The notes under the pieces: generated by a model
Told to the model about the DNA's origin: nothing
The model's input: only the letters and a program-made list of their open reading frames with translations
Database searches by the model: none
Translations under genes and position numbers: made by a program
Shown here: positions 9,270-17,447 of the stretch, in pieces
Numbering within the stretch: position 1 is the first letter of the stretch
Layout of the letters: each line of letters begins with the position of its first letter
NCBI GenBank assembly: GCA_025964115.1
Contig: JAOPZM010000037.1
Coordinates: 1-34,835 of the forward strand
Source: Solirubrobacterales bacterium
GTDB taxonomy: Bacteria; Actinomycetota; Thermoleophilia; Solirubrobacterales; Solirubrobacteraceae
Direction of reading: 5' to 3'
Length of the DNA: 34,835 bases

Positions 9270-10448
9270 ATGGCCGACGAACGGGGACACCTCAAGGTCT
9301 TCATCGGTATGGCCCCCGGCGTGGGCAAGACCTACCGCATGCTGCAGGAGGGCCGCGCGGAAGCCGAGCGCGTGCGGGACGTCGTCATCGGCTACCTCGA
9401 GCCGCACGGCCGCGCCGAGACGCTCGCGCAGGCAGGCAGCCTCGAGGTCGTGCCGCGCCGGACCCTCCTCTACCGCGGCACGCCCCTGCAGGAGATGGAC
9501 CTGCCGGCCGTGCTGGCGCGCAGACCCGAGCTGTGCCTGATCGACGAGCTCGCCCACACCAATGCGCCGGGCGCCGAGCACGAGAAGCGCTACGAGGACG
9601 TTCGCGACGTGCTCGACGCCGGGATCAACATCTACTCGACCGTCAACGTTCAGCATCTGGAGAGCCTCAAAGACCAGGTCGGCCAGCTCACCGGTGCGCG
9701 TGTGCGCGAGACGATCCCGGACGCGGTGCTCTCGTCCGCGGACGAGCTGGTCCTCGTCGACCTGACACCGCAGGCGCTGATCGCTCGGCTACGCGCGGGC
9801 AAGGTCTACGCACCCGAGCGAGTGCTTGCGGCGCTCAACAACTTCTTCAAGATCGAGAATCTCGAGGCTCTGCGCGAGACGGCTCTGCGCCTCCTCGCCG
9901 AGGATGTCGAGGTCAAGCGCCTGGAGCGCGAGCCCACCCCGATCGTGCGCCGCGATGAGCATGGGAGGGCCGCGCCACCGGAGCCCGGCCCGGCGCCGAT
10001 CGCCGAGCGCCTGCTCGTGCTCGCCACGCTGGCCCCCCGCTCCGAGCACGTGATCCGGCGTGCGTGGCGCTCGGCGCAGCGCCTGGACGCCGAGCTTGAC
10101 GTGCTCCTGGTGCGCCCGCCGGGCCGCCCGCCCACTGCCGAGGACCGCACGCGGCTGGAGGAGCTCCGGCGTCTGGTCGCGATGCTCGGAGCGCGCCTGC
10201 ATGTCGAGGAGGCAGAGGATGTCGCCGAGGCCGCGATCGCGACCGCTCGCTCGCTGCGGAGCACCTACGTGCTGATGGGCACGCCGGCCGCTCGCCGTGG
10301 CATCGGGCGCCTGGCCGACGGGCGCTCGTTGCTCGCGCGTCTGCTCGAGGGGCTGCCCGGCGTCGATGTTCGCATCATCGCCGACCCGGCCCTGCGCGGA
10401 TCGGCCGCGACTCTCGAGGAGCGCTCCTCGGAGAGCGATCGGACGTAG
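9270..10448 (+). CDS. Second stand-alone KdpD N-terminal sensor module
   Basis: The 392-residue protein is a paralogue of the module at 6238-7413. The two align without gaps from the RGxLKVF start through the AALNNFF region. Walker A is GMAPGVGKT at residues 13-21, followed by [16 protein letters not shown], then a USP-like domain from about residue 245. No membrane helices or kinase domains are present. A Shine-Dalgarno AAGG (9260-9263) lies 6 bp before the ATG, inside the first codons of the divergent antiporter gene. Differences from copy 1 concentrate in the linker after residue 215 and in the USP domain, which suggests a different ligand or partner. It stands outside the kdp operon and next to an antiporter, so it may regulate cation export; this is inference. 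Confidence 0.9.
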   Translation: MADERGHLKVFIGMAPGVGKTYRMLQEGRAEAERVRDVVIGYLEPHGRAETLAQAGSLEVVPRRTLLYRGTPLQEMDLPAVLARRPELCLIDELAHTNAPGAEHEKRYEDVRDVLDAGINIYSTVNVQHLESLKDQVGQLTGARVRETIPDAVLSSADELVLVDLTPQALIARLRAGKVYAPERVLAALNNFFKIENLEALRETALRLLAEDVEVKRLEREPTPIVRRDEHGRAAPPEPGPAPIAERLLVLATLAPRSEHVIRRAWRSAQRLDAELDVLLVRPPGRPPTAEDRTRLEELRRLVAMLGARLHVEEAEDVAEAAIATARSLRSTYVLMGTPAARRGIGRLADGRSLLARLLEGLPGVDVRIIADPALRGSAATLEERSSESDRT

Positions 10449-10452
10449 GGCC

Positions 10453-12195
10453 TCAGGTAGACAGCGCCGCTCGGGGCGCGGACCCGGGCTCCTGTTCTCG
10501 CGGCGGCCGCGGCGGATCCGGCTCGCTCCGGAGCAGAGCCATCGCGCCAAGCGCCAGGAAGCCGCAGGCGGCGGCTATCGGGGCGAGCGTCCTCAGCGGA
10601 TAGCGGGTGCCCTCGTGGAGCGTGAGGTTGAGCGCCGTATGGTCGCCGGCTTTGACGATGCTCTGGAGCCCCTGGTGGTCGATCCCGAGAAGCGTGGGGG
10701 CGAGCGCTGCGAACAGCACCCATGCTGCCAGCACGAGCAGCCCGGTGCCCAGCTCCAGGCCGGGCAGCCGCAGCCGCGGGGTCGCCCTGACGGCCATCAG
10801 CACCGCGGCGGCGGCAGCGAGCAGGAACGGCCAGATGGCCGCCCAGCTGCGCCCCAGGCCGACGGCTGAGGCGATCGTCGGCTGGAAGGAGCCTTTGCCG
10901 AGCAGCCGCATCCAGATCACCGTCTCGTTCTCATAGCCGACGAGCGGGTGCGTGATCGTGGCGATCACCGTCGTCGTGATCGAGACGCCGGCCAGGGCCA
11001 GCGTGGGCCCGGGGAAGCGCCGAAGGGAGATGGCGATCGGGAACGCCAGGAATGGGAGCATCGTGATCAGGAAGCGCGGACCCGGCGCGCCGCCTCCGAA
11101 CGGGAGGTAGTAGCCGGAGTTGTAGCCCAGGTAGAGGAGGCAGATTCCGCCGATCGTGAGCGCCTCGGCGCGGTGGCCGCGTTTGTAGAGAAGCGCCGTG
11201 CCGATCGCCCCCATCACCAGCACCGGAGAGAGCGTGAGCAGGCCGCGCGAGTCGAACAGCAGCGTCGCGAGCACGCGCAGGCTGGGCGCCGAGATGCCGA
11301 AGAAGCCCTGGTGCTGCTGAGGGATGTTCGAGTACGCGAGATGCGTCCACGAATGGAACGCGGCATGGTTGTAGAGCAGTAGCGGCACGATTCCCACGAG
11401 GCCCCCGAGCACGTAGGCGCCGGCGCGCGTGGCGAGCGTCCTGGGCGCCAGCGCGCCGGGCCGCGAGAGCAGGTAGAGCCCGAGCACCCCCGCCACCAAC
11501 GCCAACGGGTACTCCGAGGCGATCGCGTAGCCCATCAGCACGCCGGCCGCAGCCAGCAGCGGCGGCCGCGGCGGGCCTGCGCGCTCGCGCATCATGATCG
11601 CGAACGCCGCGAAGCCCAGCGTCGCCGCGAAGACGTGCGAGAACAGCAGCGTCGAGAAGGGGAGCACCATCGTGCCGAGGCCGAGCACCACCGCGGCCGG
11701 CCCGCCGTAGCCCGGCTCGAAGCGCTCGGCGACACGCCACACGAGCAGCAGCATCGCGAGCCCAGGTAGCACGCTGCCCCAGAGGCCGACGAAGTAGATC
11801 ATCTCGTCTTCGCCGCGCAGCGCCTCAGAGGCGCGCGCGTTCGCAGGGGCGTAGTCCGCGTTGTTCAGCTCGTAGAAGGGCAGCGAGTTGATCGCCTGGC
11901 CTGGTGCCCGCGCCGAGTACCAGTGACCTTTGTAGTAGGCCTTGTCTTTGGTGCGATAGGGGCCGGCGTCGATCGTCGTTCGGCCCGCGTCGAGCGCACG
12001 GATCAGGTCGTAATGGGAGCTCTGGTTGTCCGACCAGTTCTGGATCACCGACGCGAAGGCCAGTCCCACGAGCAGCACGGCCCACAGCGCGGTGCGCCGG
12101 CGCCGGGGGGCGCCCGCCGCGCCCGTGTGCGGTGTCGCAGGTGGACCGGGCGTCCCGGCCGTGTGCGTCGGCGATCCGCCCCCCGCAGCGGACAT
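10453..12195 (-). CDS. Polytopic GT-C-like membrane protein, substrate unknown
   Basis: The 580-residue protein has a Pro/Gly-rich cytoplasmic N-terminus (about 35 residues) and roughly a dozen membrane helices. Between helix 1 and 2 lies a long extracytoplasmic loop containing SHYDLIRALDAG and WYSARAPGQAI, the layout of GT-C glycosyltransferases of the PMT/GT39 kind, in which an early acidic residue is catalytic. I do not recognise a named family, and lipid-linked sugar transfer is only a structural analogy. Its ATG overlaps the stop of the upstream gene (ATGA), so both are cotranslated. The 3' end converges on the second KdpD module with a 4-bp gap and no room for a separate terminator. Confidence 0.7.
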   Translation of the reverse strand: MSAAGGGSPTHTAGTPGPPATPHTGAAGAPRRRRTALWAVLLVGLAFASVIQNWSDNQSSHYDLIRALDAGRTTIDAGPYRTKDKAYYKGHWYSARAPGQAINSLPFYELNNADYAPANARASEALRGEDEMIYFVGLWGSVLPGLAMLLLVWRVAERFEPGYGGPAAVVLGLGTMVLPFSTLLFSHVFAATLGFAAFAIMMRERAGPPRPPLLAAAGVLMGYAIASEYPLALVAGVLGLYLLSRPGALAPRTLATRAGAYVLGGLVGIVPLLLYNHAAFHSWTHLAYSNIPQQHQGFFGISAPSLRVLATLLFDSRGLLTLSPVLVMGAIGTALLYKRGHRAEALTIGGICLLYLGYNSGYYLPFGGGAPGPRFLITMLPFLAFPIAISLRRFPGPTLALAGVSITTTVIATITHPLVGYENETVIWMRLLGKGSFQPTIASAVGLGRSWAAIWPFLLAAAAAVLMAVRATPRLRLPGLELGTGLLVLAAWVLFAALAPTLLGIDHQGLQSIVKAGDHTALNLTLHEGTRYPLRTLAPIAAACGFLALGAMALLRSEPDPPRPPREQEPGSAPRAALST

Positions 12196-14135
12196 CAGCG
12201 CGGGTGCAAAGCCTTCGGCCCGGGGCCGATCTCGTAGATCACGACGGATCCGACCTGACGCCGGGTCATGCCAAGTCCGGCGACCGGCTTCGCCGCCGCG
12301 GCCGCGGCGTTCGGAGGCTCGGCGTGGGCGTAGCCGACGACGCCGGGCAGTCGCGGCATGCGCAGATGCAGCACGACCGTCTTTATCCCGTAGTAGCGCA
12401 GCTTCTCCACGCTCGCCTTGTCCGGGAAGCCGTCGACGCCACCACGCAGGTCATCGACGCTGTAGATGTCGAAGGTGCTGTTGCCCTGCGGGATCTTGTA
12501 GAAGCCGTCGGTCGAGAAGTACTGCCAGAGACGGTCGGCCGGCCCGTCGGTCGGCAGGTCCATGACCGGCCCGGCCAGGCCTATCTCGGCGCGCGCCGGC
12601 TGGGGCACGACGGGATGCGCGAGGTGGCCCGCGCCTTCGCCGACGATCCCCACCGCCAGAGCCACCCCGAGGAGCGCCGGCAGCGCGTCGAGCGAGCGGC
12701 GCTTGGCCCAAGGGGCAACCCGCCCCACGACCAGCTGGACACCGGCCCCGGCCAGCAGCGCGTAGAACAGCGTTCCCAGCGTGAACACCCGCCCCGGGAC
12801 GCGCACGCCGTCCCAGCCGGGCGCATAATCGTGCAGCAGACGGAACGGATATCCGGCCCCGCCGAGGCCGAGGCCGAGCGCCAGGAGCGAACACGTCAGC
12901 ACGCCGAGCACGAGCCCGAGGCGCAATCGCCGTGTGAGCATCGGCGCGGCCAGCCCGATCGCTGCGAGCAGCAGTATCAGCCCGCCCGGGAAGAACACGC
13001 TCTCGTTCTTGGAGTGGACTTTCGCCCGCATCCCCGAGGTCAGACCTCCCCAGACGCGGTTCTCAGAGGAGGCGGACAGCCAGGCGGCGGGGCCGGAGGA
13101 GTAGTTGCGGACTTCCTTCAGCGTGCGTTTGGCCGTCGGATAGTCGTGGGCGATCTTCAGGTATGGGAGCGACTCGTAGACGCCAATCACCCCGACGATC
13201 GCGATGCCCGCGAGCGTGACGGCCAGCAGGTGGCGCGGGATCAGCGGCCCGCGGGCCGCGGGTGCGCTCGCGCCCGGCGGGTCATCGGGCCTACCCTCGC
13301 CGACTCCCGGATTCGCGCCGGCGCCGCGAGCGGGGATCCGCAGGGCGCCTCGCCACCAGTAGACGGCCGCGATCACGGCGAGCACCGCGAGCAGGTAGCA
13401 GAACTGCAGGCCGAGCGTGAAGCCGAGGCTCACCTGCCACGCCGCCACGAGCCAGCCCGCGAGCACCAGCCCATGGGAGCCGCGGCGGTATCCGCGAAGC
13501 AGGAGGAAGAGGGCGAGGGGAATCCCTCCGGAGGAGATCACGTGCAGGTGCCCGGCCTCGGTGACCCGGTAGGGGGCGTAGGCGAAGGCGGCGCCCGCAG
13601 CGCTCGCGCCGAGCCGGCCGAGGCCGAGCTCGCGCGCCAGCAGGTAGGCGCCGACGAAGCACAGCGACCAGGCGAAGAGGAACAGCAGGTTGTAGCGGAC
13701 AAGCGCCGCGACGGTGCCCGACCCGAACAGGCCCGCGGGCCCGTAGCCGAGCAGCGAGTCCGAGAAGGCGAGGCTGAGCTGGTGCGGATAGAAGACGTTG
13801 GCGTTGAACAGGTGAAGCGGCTGATGCAGGATCGCGTGGCCGACCCAGGCGACCTCCCAGGCGGTACGCACCGGATCGCCGAGATCGGGCGCGATCCGGC
13901 TCGGCATGTGCAGGACCAGCGGCCACGTCGTGATCACCGCGAGCGCGATCCCCGCCACGACGACCCACAGGACCTCCGCACGGCCGAGGGCCGGCGAGCG
14001 CGCCCAGCGGGCTGGACCTGCAGCCGAGCGCCCGGCGGAACGTGTCAGGGCATCCTCGTGCGCCGGCGGCTCGGCGCCCGCTGTGTCGGGCGATCCGGTG
14101 GGCGTACGCGGGGGGCTGGGGACGCCGGTGCTCAT
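12195..14135 (-). CDS. Large polytopic GT-C-like membrane protein
   Basis: The product is about 646 residues: a disordered Pro/Ser/Ala-rich start, about a dozen helices, and a soluble C-terminal region of about 150 residues. The first loop holds DLGDPVRTAWEVAWVGHAIL and a following NVFYPHQLSLAFSDSLLG stretch, resembling the GT-C/YfhO-like membrane proteins common in actinobacteria. The donor and acceptor are not deducible. The ATG at 14135 was preferred to one 20 codons upstream because a TATGCT -10-like element (14176-14171) would lie inside the longer form. Translation is coupled to the next GT-C gene by a 4-bp overlap, so the two likely act on the same cell-envelope polymer or lipid (inference). 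Confidence 0.7.
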   Translation of the reverse strand: MSTGVPSPPRTPTGSPDTAGAEPPAHEDALTRSAGRSAAGPARWARSPALGRAEVLWVVVAGIALAVITTWPLVLHMPSRIAPDLGDPVRTAWEVAWVGHAILHQPLHLFNANVFYPHQLSLAFSDSLLGYGPAGLFGSGTVAALVRYNLLFLFAWSLCFVGAYLLARELGLGRLGASAAGAAFAYAPYRVTEAGHLHVISSGGIPLALFLLLRGYRRGSHGLVLAGWLVAAWQVSLGFTLGLQFCYLLAVLAVIAAVYWWRGALRIPARGAGANPGVGEGRPDDPPGASAPAARGPLIPRHLLAVTLAGIAIVGVIGVYESLPYLKIAHDYPTAKRTLKEVRNYSSGPAAWLSASSENRVWGGLTSGMRAKVHSKNESVFFPGGLILLLAAIGLAAPMLTRRLRLGLVLGVLTCSLLALGLGLGGAGYPFRLLHDYAPGWDGVRVPGRVFTLGTLFYALLAGAGVQLVVGRVAPWAKRRSLDALPALLGVALAVGIVGEGAGHLAHPVVPQPARAEIGLAGPVMDLPTDGPADRLWQYFSTDGFYKIPQGNSTFDIYSVDDLRGGVDGFPDKASVEKLRYYGIKTVVLHLRMPRLPGVVGYAHAEPPNAAAAAAKPVAGLGMTRRQVGSVVIYEIGPGPKALHPR

Positions 14136-14170
14136 CGTCTGCTGGTGTTCTCGACCACGCGGATCGGCGC

Positions 14171-14176
14171 AGCATA
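14171..14176 (-). promoter_or_regulatory. Possible -10 element of the GT-C operon
   Basis: On the minus strand TATGCT matches the -10 consensus at four positions and lies about 36 bp before the ATG at 14135. No convincing -35 is seen. The divergent gap 14136-14260 otherwise holds no gene. No clear promoter is visible for the plus-strand gene at 14261. Confidence 0.3.
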
Positions 14177-14260
14177 CGGGAGGCGCCCGCGACATCGCGG
14201 CGCATCGGCCCGCTCAGCTTGTGCCATCCGGACCTCGCCAATTGCGTCACACTGCCGCTG

Positions 14261-15493
14261 ATGAGGGTGCTGGTCGTTGGAGCGGGCGGGGTGGGTGCGG
14301 CGTTCGCGGCGATCGCCCAGCGCCGTCCGGCGTTCGAGCACGTCATCCTCGCCGACATCGCCCTGGAGCGCGCGCAGGCCGTCGCAGATGGGCTTGCAGA
14401 GCCGGACCGCTTCTCGGCGGAGCGCGTCGACGCATCCAAACCGCAGGAGCTGGTGGAGCTGATCGCCCGCGTGCGGGCCGACGCAGTGCTCAACGCGACC
14501 GATCCCCGTTTCAACGAGCCGATCTTCGGCGCCGCGTTCGAGGGCGGGGTGACGTATCTCGACATGGCGATGACCCTGTCCCACCCTCATCCCGAACGTC
14601 CCTATGAACTGCCCGGCGAGCTGCTCGGCGAACGCCAGCTGTCCAGGCACGAGGAGTGGGAGAGCGCCGGCCTGCTGGCGCTCGTCGGGATCGGGGTGGA
14701 GCCCGGGATGTCGGACGTCTTCGCCAGGTACGCCGCGGACGAGCTGTTCTCGAGCATCGACGAAGCCGGCGTTCGCGACGGCGCGGACCTGAAGGTCCAG
14801 GGCTATGACTTCGCCCCGACGTTCTCCATCTGGACGACGATCGAGGAGTGCCTGAACCCGCCGCTCATCTGGGAGCGCGGGCGCGGCCACTACACGACCG
14901 AGCCGTTCTCAGAGCCGGAGGTGTTCGACTTCCCCGAGGGGATCGGCCCGCTCGAATGCGTGAATGTCGAGCACGAGGAGGTTGTGCTGATCCCGCGCTG
15001 GGTGCAATGCGAGCGGGTGACTTTCAAGTACGCGCTCGGCGACGAGTTCATCCAGGTACTGCGCACGCTTCACAAGCTCGGCCTGGACTCGACCGCGCCG
15101 GTCGCTGTGCGCGGAATGCAGGTCTCGCCCCGCGACGTCGTGGCCGCCGTCCTGCCCGACCCAGCGACGCTCGGCGAGCGGATGACCGGCCGCACCTGCG
15201 CCGGGACCTGGGTCCGGGGCACCGGCAAGGACGGAACCCCGCGCTCGACCTACCTCTATCACGTGGTCGACAACGAGCAGACGATGCGCGAGTACGCCTC
15301 GCAGGCTGTCGTCTGGCAGACGGCGATCAACCCGATCGTCGCGCTGGAGCTGCTCGATCGCGGCGCCTGGAAGGGCGCCGGCGTGCTCGGCCCCGAGGCC
15401 TTCCCGCCGACGCCGTTCCTGGAACTGCTGGCCGAGCTCGGGTCGCCCACGGGCCGGCAGGAGCTCGAGGCCCCCGCCGGCGCGCGGCCCTAG
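14261..15493 (+). CDS. Saccharopine-dehydrogenase-family oxidoreductase
   Basis: The 410-residue enzyme begins with a Rossmann motif, GAGGVG at residues 7-12, and an acidic residue ending the second strand (ILADI), then the catalytic fold of the saccharopine dehydrogenase family. The C-terminal part has LPDPATL, CAGTWVRG and NPIVALELL, as in the branch containing L-lysine dehydrogenases and carboxynorspermidine dehydrogenase. Those enzymes reduce or oxidise imines of lysine or diamines with NAD(P). The length matches either. The open frame extends upstream, but the start was placed at the ATG directly before the Rossmann strand. It faces the amine/amino-acid permease with a 2-bp gap and lies near aminotransferase, alanine and aldehyde dehydrogenases. 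An amine or lysine substrate is likely; the exact one is undetermined. Confidence 0.8.
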   Translation: MRVLVVGAGGVGAAFAAIAQRRPAFEHVILADIALERAQAVADGLAEPDRFSAERVDASKPQELVELIARVRADAVLNATDPRFNEPIFGAAFEGGVTYLDMAMTLSHPHPERPYELPGELLGERQLSRHEEWESAGLLALVGIGVEPGMSDVFARYAADELFSSIDEAGVRDGADLKVQGYDFAPTFSIWTTIEECLNPPLIWERGRGHYTTEPFSEPEVFDFPEGIGPLECVNVEHEEVVLIPRWVQCERVTFKYALGDEFIQVLRTLHKLGLDSTAPVAVRGMQVSPRDVVAAVLPDPATLGERMTGRTCAGTWVRGTGKDGTPRSTYLYHVVDNEQTMREYASQAVVWQTAINPIVALELLDRGAWKGAGVLGPEAFPPTPFLELLAELGSPTGRQELEAPAGARP

Positions 15494-15495
15494 GT

Positions 15496-17178
15496 CTACG
15501 GGTTGCGCGTGTCCGTCGGATCGCCGTCCGGGGCGGTCGGCCCGTCGGCGCCCCCGTCCGCCTCCGGCGTCAGCAGGTGCACGCCGTGGGTGACGTGCCC
15601 GCGGCCCATCAGGTGTGCCGGGGCGCGCTCGACTGGAGCGTCGAGCAGGCCGAGTGGCGCTGTTTCGGTCTTGCGTGAGAAGAACGGGCGGAAGTAGAAC
15701 CGCGAGATCGCCATCAGAACAACGCCGACGATCATGCCGATCCCGCCGAACCAGAGCGGCAGCGTGAGGCCCAGGTACTCTTTGCCTTCGGCGTTCGCCT
15801 TGTGACCGTAGTATTTGATCGCGTAGATGCCGATCCCGTAGAAGATCAGCCCGCCGATCACCGGGAGAAGGCCAACGAGCACGAACTTCCGGACGCTCGT
15901 GAACAGCTCTCGCCTGTAGTACACGGCGCTCGCGAAGCCGGTGGTTCCGTAGTAGAAGCAGACCGGGATTCCGAGTGCGACGACGGCGAGTTCGAGCACC
16001 TGGCTCGAGATCAGGATCAGCGGAACCGCCACCAGAATCGAGACCAGGCCGAAGCCCCACGTCGACACGGTCGGCGTGAGGAAGCGCTTGTGCACCTTTC
16101 CGATCACCGACGGGAGCGCTCCCCACTTGGCCATCGAGAGGGTCGTGCGGGCGGTCGGCAGGATAGTCGTCTGCGTCGAGGCGGCGGCGGAGGTGAGCAC
16201 GGCGATGATCAGGAACTTCACGCCCACAGATCCGAGCACGCCCTTGCCGAGCGCGTTCAAGACGTCTTCCCGATGGCCTTCGTTGCTTTCGCCGATGAAG
16301 AAGTCAGCCCCGTGGTAGGACTGCGCGCCGGCCGAGACGAGCAGGTAGATCAGGACGAGCAGGACCGTCGAGACGACCGCAGCCCGGCCCGGGCCCTCAT
16401 TTGAGTCCTCGGACTCCTCGTTGACCGACACGCCCGAGTCCCAGCCCCAGTAGATGAAGATCCCCAGCAGCAGCGCCACGACCAGGTCGTGGAAGGGCAT
16501 CGCGAACGGGTTGAACCACGAGGCGTGCGGTTCGATCGCGCCGACCCCCGCGTTGCCGCTGTACACGTCGACGATCGCCACCACCGAGAAGATCACCAGC
16601 ATCACGACCTCGAAGCTCAGCAGCACCTGCTGGATGCGTGCCGAGAGCTCGATCCCGCGATGGCAGATCCAGGTCATCAGCAGGATCCAGAGGACGCAGC
16701 CGCCCAGAGCCGCTCCCTTGTGCGTTTCCGCCCAGTGCCAGCCGAAGAGCTTGAACGTGTAGATGGCGGCGACGGAGCCAAGCGACGCCATCACGAGGAC
16801 GTCGGCGAGGACGATCGCCCAGCCATTGACCCATCCGGCCCCGGGCCCGAACGCGCGCGTCGTCCAAGCGAACGTCGTGCCAGCATCGGGATCCGCCTTG
16901 TTCAGGTAGCGGTAGGCGAGCGAGACGAGCAACATCGGCACGAACGCCGCCAACAGCACGCCCGGGGCGTGGGAGGCGACTCCGGGGTCGGCGACGATGA
17001 AGCCGAGGGTTGCCGCGATCGAGTACGCCGGCGCGACCGATGCCGTCGAGATGACGACGTTCGAGATGTAGCCGATCGCGTTGCCCTTGAGCCCCTTGCT
17101 CTCGACGCGTCCGGTTGCGGGTGCTCCGGCGAGTGGTGCCCGTCCCGATGCCCCAGCGGCGACGCTCTCAGTGGCCAT
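15496..17178 (-). CDS. APC-superfamily amino acid/polyamine permease
   Basis: The 560-residue protein has about 12 membrane helices and starts with the APC pattern: GNAIGYISNVVISTASVAPA in the first helix, ADPDAGTTFAWTTRAFGPGAGW around helices 2-3, and WGWDSGVSVNEESED at the helix 6 region. Between residues 330 and 360 is a second conserved piece, TSAAASTQTTILPTARTTL. A polar tail of about 50 residues follows the last helix. A strong ribosome site (AGGAGAGGAG) precedes the ATG. It is divergent from the class III aminotransferase and convergent with the saccharopine-dehydrogenase-like gene, so it probably imports the amine or amino acid that the cluster degrades. The specific substrate cannot be read from sequence. 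Confidence 0.9.
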   Translation of the reverse strand: MATESVAAGASGRAPLAGAPATGRVESKGLKGNAIGYISNVVISTASVAPAYSIAATLGFIVADPGVASHAPGVLLAAFVPMLLVSLAYRYLNKADPDAGTTFAWTTRAFGPGAGWVNGWAIVLADVLVMASLGSVAAIYTFKLFGWHWAETHKGAALGGCVLWILLMTWICHRGIELSARIQQVLLSFEVVMLVIFSVVAIVDVYSGNAGVGAIEPHASWFNPFAMPFHDLVVALLLGIFIYWGWDSGVSVNEESEDSNEGPGRAAVVSTVLLVLIYLLVSAGAQSYHGADFFIGESNEGHREDVLNALGKGVLGSVGVKFLIIAVLTSAAASTQTTILPTARTTLSMAKWGALPSVIGKVHKRFLTPTVSTWGFGLVSILVAVPLILISSQVLELAVVALGIPVCFYYGTTGFASAVYYRRELFTSVRKFVLVGLLPVIGGLIFYGIGIYAIKYYGHKANAEGKEYLGLTLPLWFGGIGMIVGVVLMAISRFYFRPFFSRKTETAPLGLLDAPVERAPAHLMGRGHVTHGVHLLTPEADGGADGPTAPDGDPTDTRNP

Positions 17179-17250
17179 GTCTCCTCTCCTATCTCTGGCT
17201 GCTGCCGTGTTCTTCTACGTGGACGACTCGGCTCCCCCGACCGCCACAAG

Positions 17251-17318
17251 AGTTTCGGCCCTTCCGGCGAAACTGACAAGTGGCAACTGTCCCAAAGATC
17301 CAGCGATGATTTGTACAA
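17251..17318. promoter_or_regulatory. Cluster of inverted repeats, candidate operators for the PucR-type regulator
   Basis: The 269-bp divergent gap (17179-17447) contains three adjacent dyad symmetries. AGTTTCG (17251-17257) and CGAAACT (17268-17274) form a perfect 7-bp inverted repeat. Directly next to it, GACAAGTG-G-CAACTGTC (17275-17291) is imperfect (6 of 8). TTGTACAA (17311-17318) is a perfect 8-bp palindrome. They lie between the permease and aminotransferase genes, where a local regulator would be expected to bind. Which protein binds is inference. Confidence 0.45.
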
Positions 17319-17358
17319 TCCGGCCAATGACAGACCGGGATCTTGACCAGCGGAGTGC

Positions 17359-17387
17359 TTGTCGGGCGAAAGGGGCGGGGCTATCTT
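17359..17387 (+). promoter_or_regulatory. Putative promoter of the aminotransferase operon
   Basis: TTGTCG (17359-17364) and TATCTT (17382-17387) each match the -35 and -10 consensus at four of six positions and are 17 bp apart. A start site near 17393 would give a leader of about 55 bases before the ATG at 17448. The inverted repeats lie just upstream, so an activator or repressor bound there could act on this promoter. Confidence 0.4.
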
Positions 17388-17447
17388 TATCCTGAGTGTC
17401 TAGCCTGTGCGATTGGCTGCAGGGAATGTCCCCGGAGAGGAGATGCC

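Noticed and set aside
8350-9540. Plus-strand open frame across the antiporter
   Set aside because: Charged, domain-less translation; it also runs into the second KdpD gene in the wrong frame.
14042-14260. In-frame N-terminal extension of the saccharopine-family gene
   Set aside because: Low-complexity translation upstream of a Rossmann strand that normally starts the protein; it also overlaps the divergent gene's start region.
11904-14261. Very long plus-strand open frame (about 785 codons) opposite the two GT-C genes
   Set aside because: The translation is Arg/Asp/His/Gln-rich without membrane or domain features. It mirrors the third-position GC bias of the real minus-strand genes.
17343-17447. 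Upstream in-frame extension of the aminotransferase
   Set aside because: The ATG at 17448 has a strong ribosome site, and the extension would include the predicted -35/-10 promoter.
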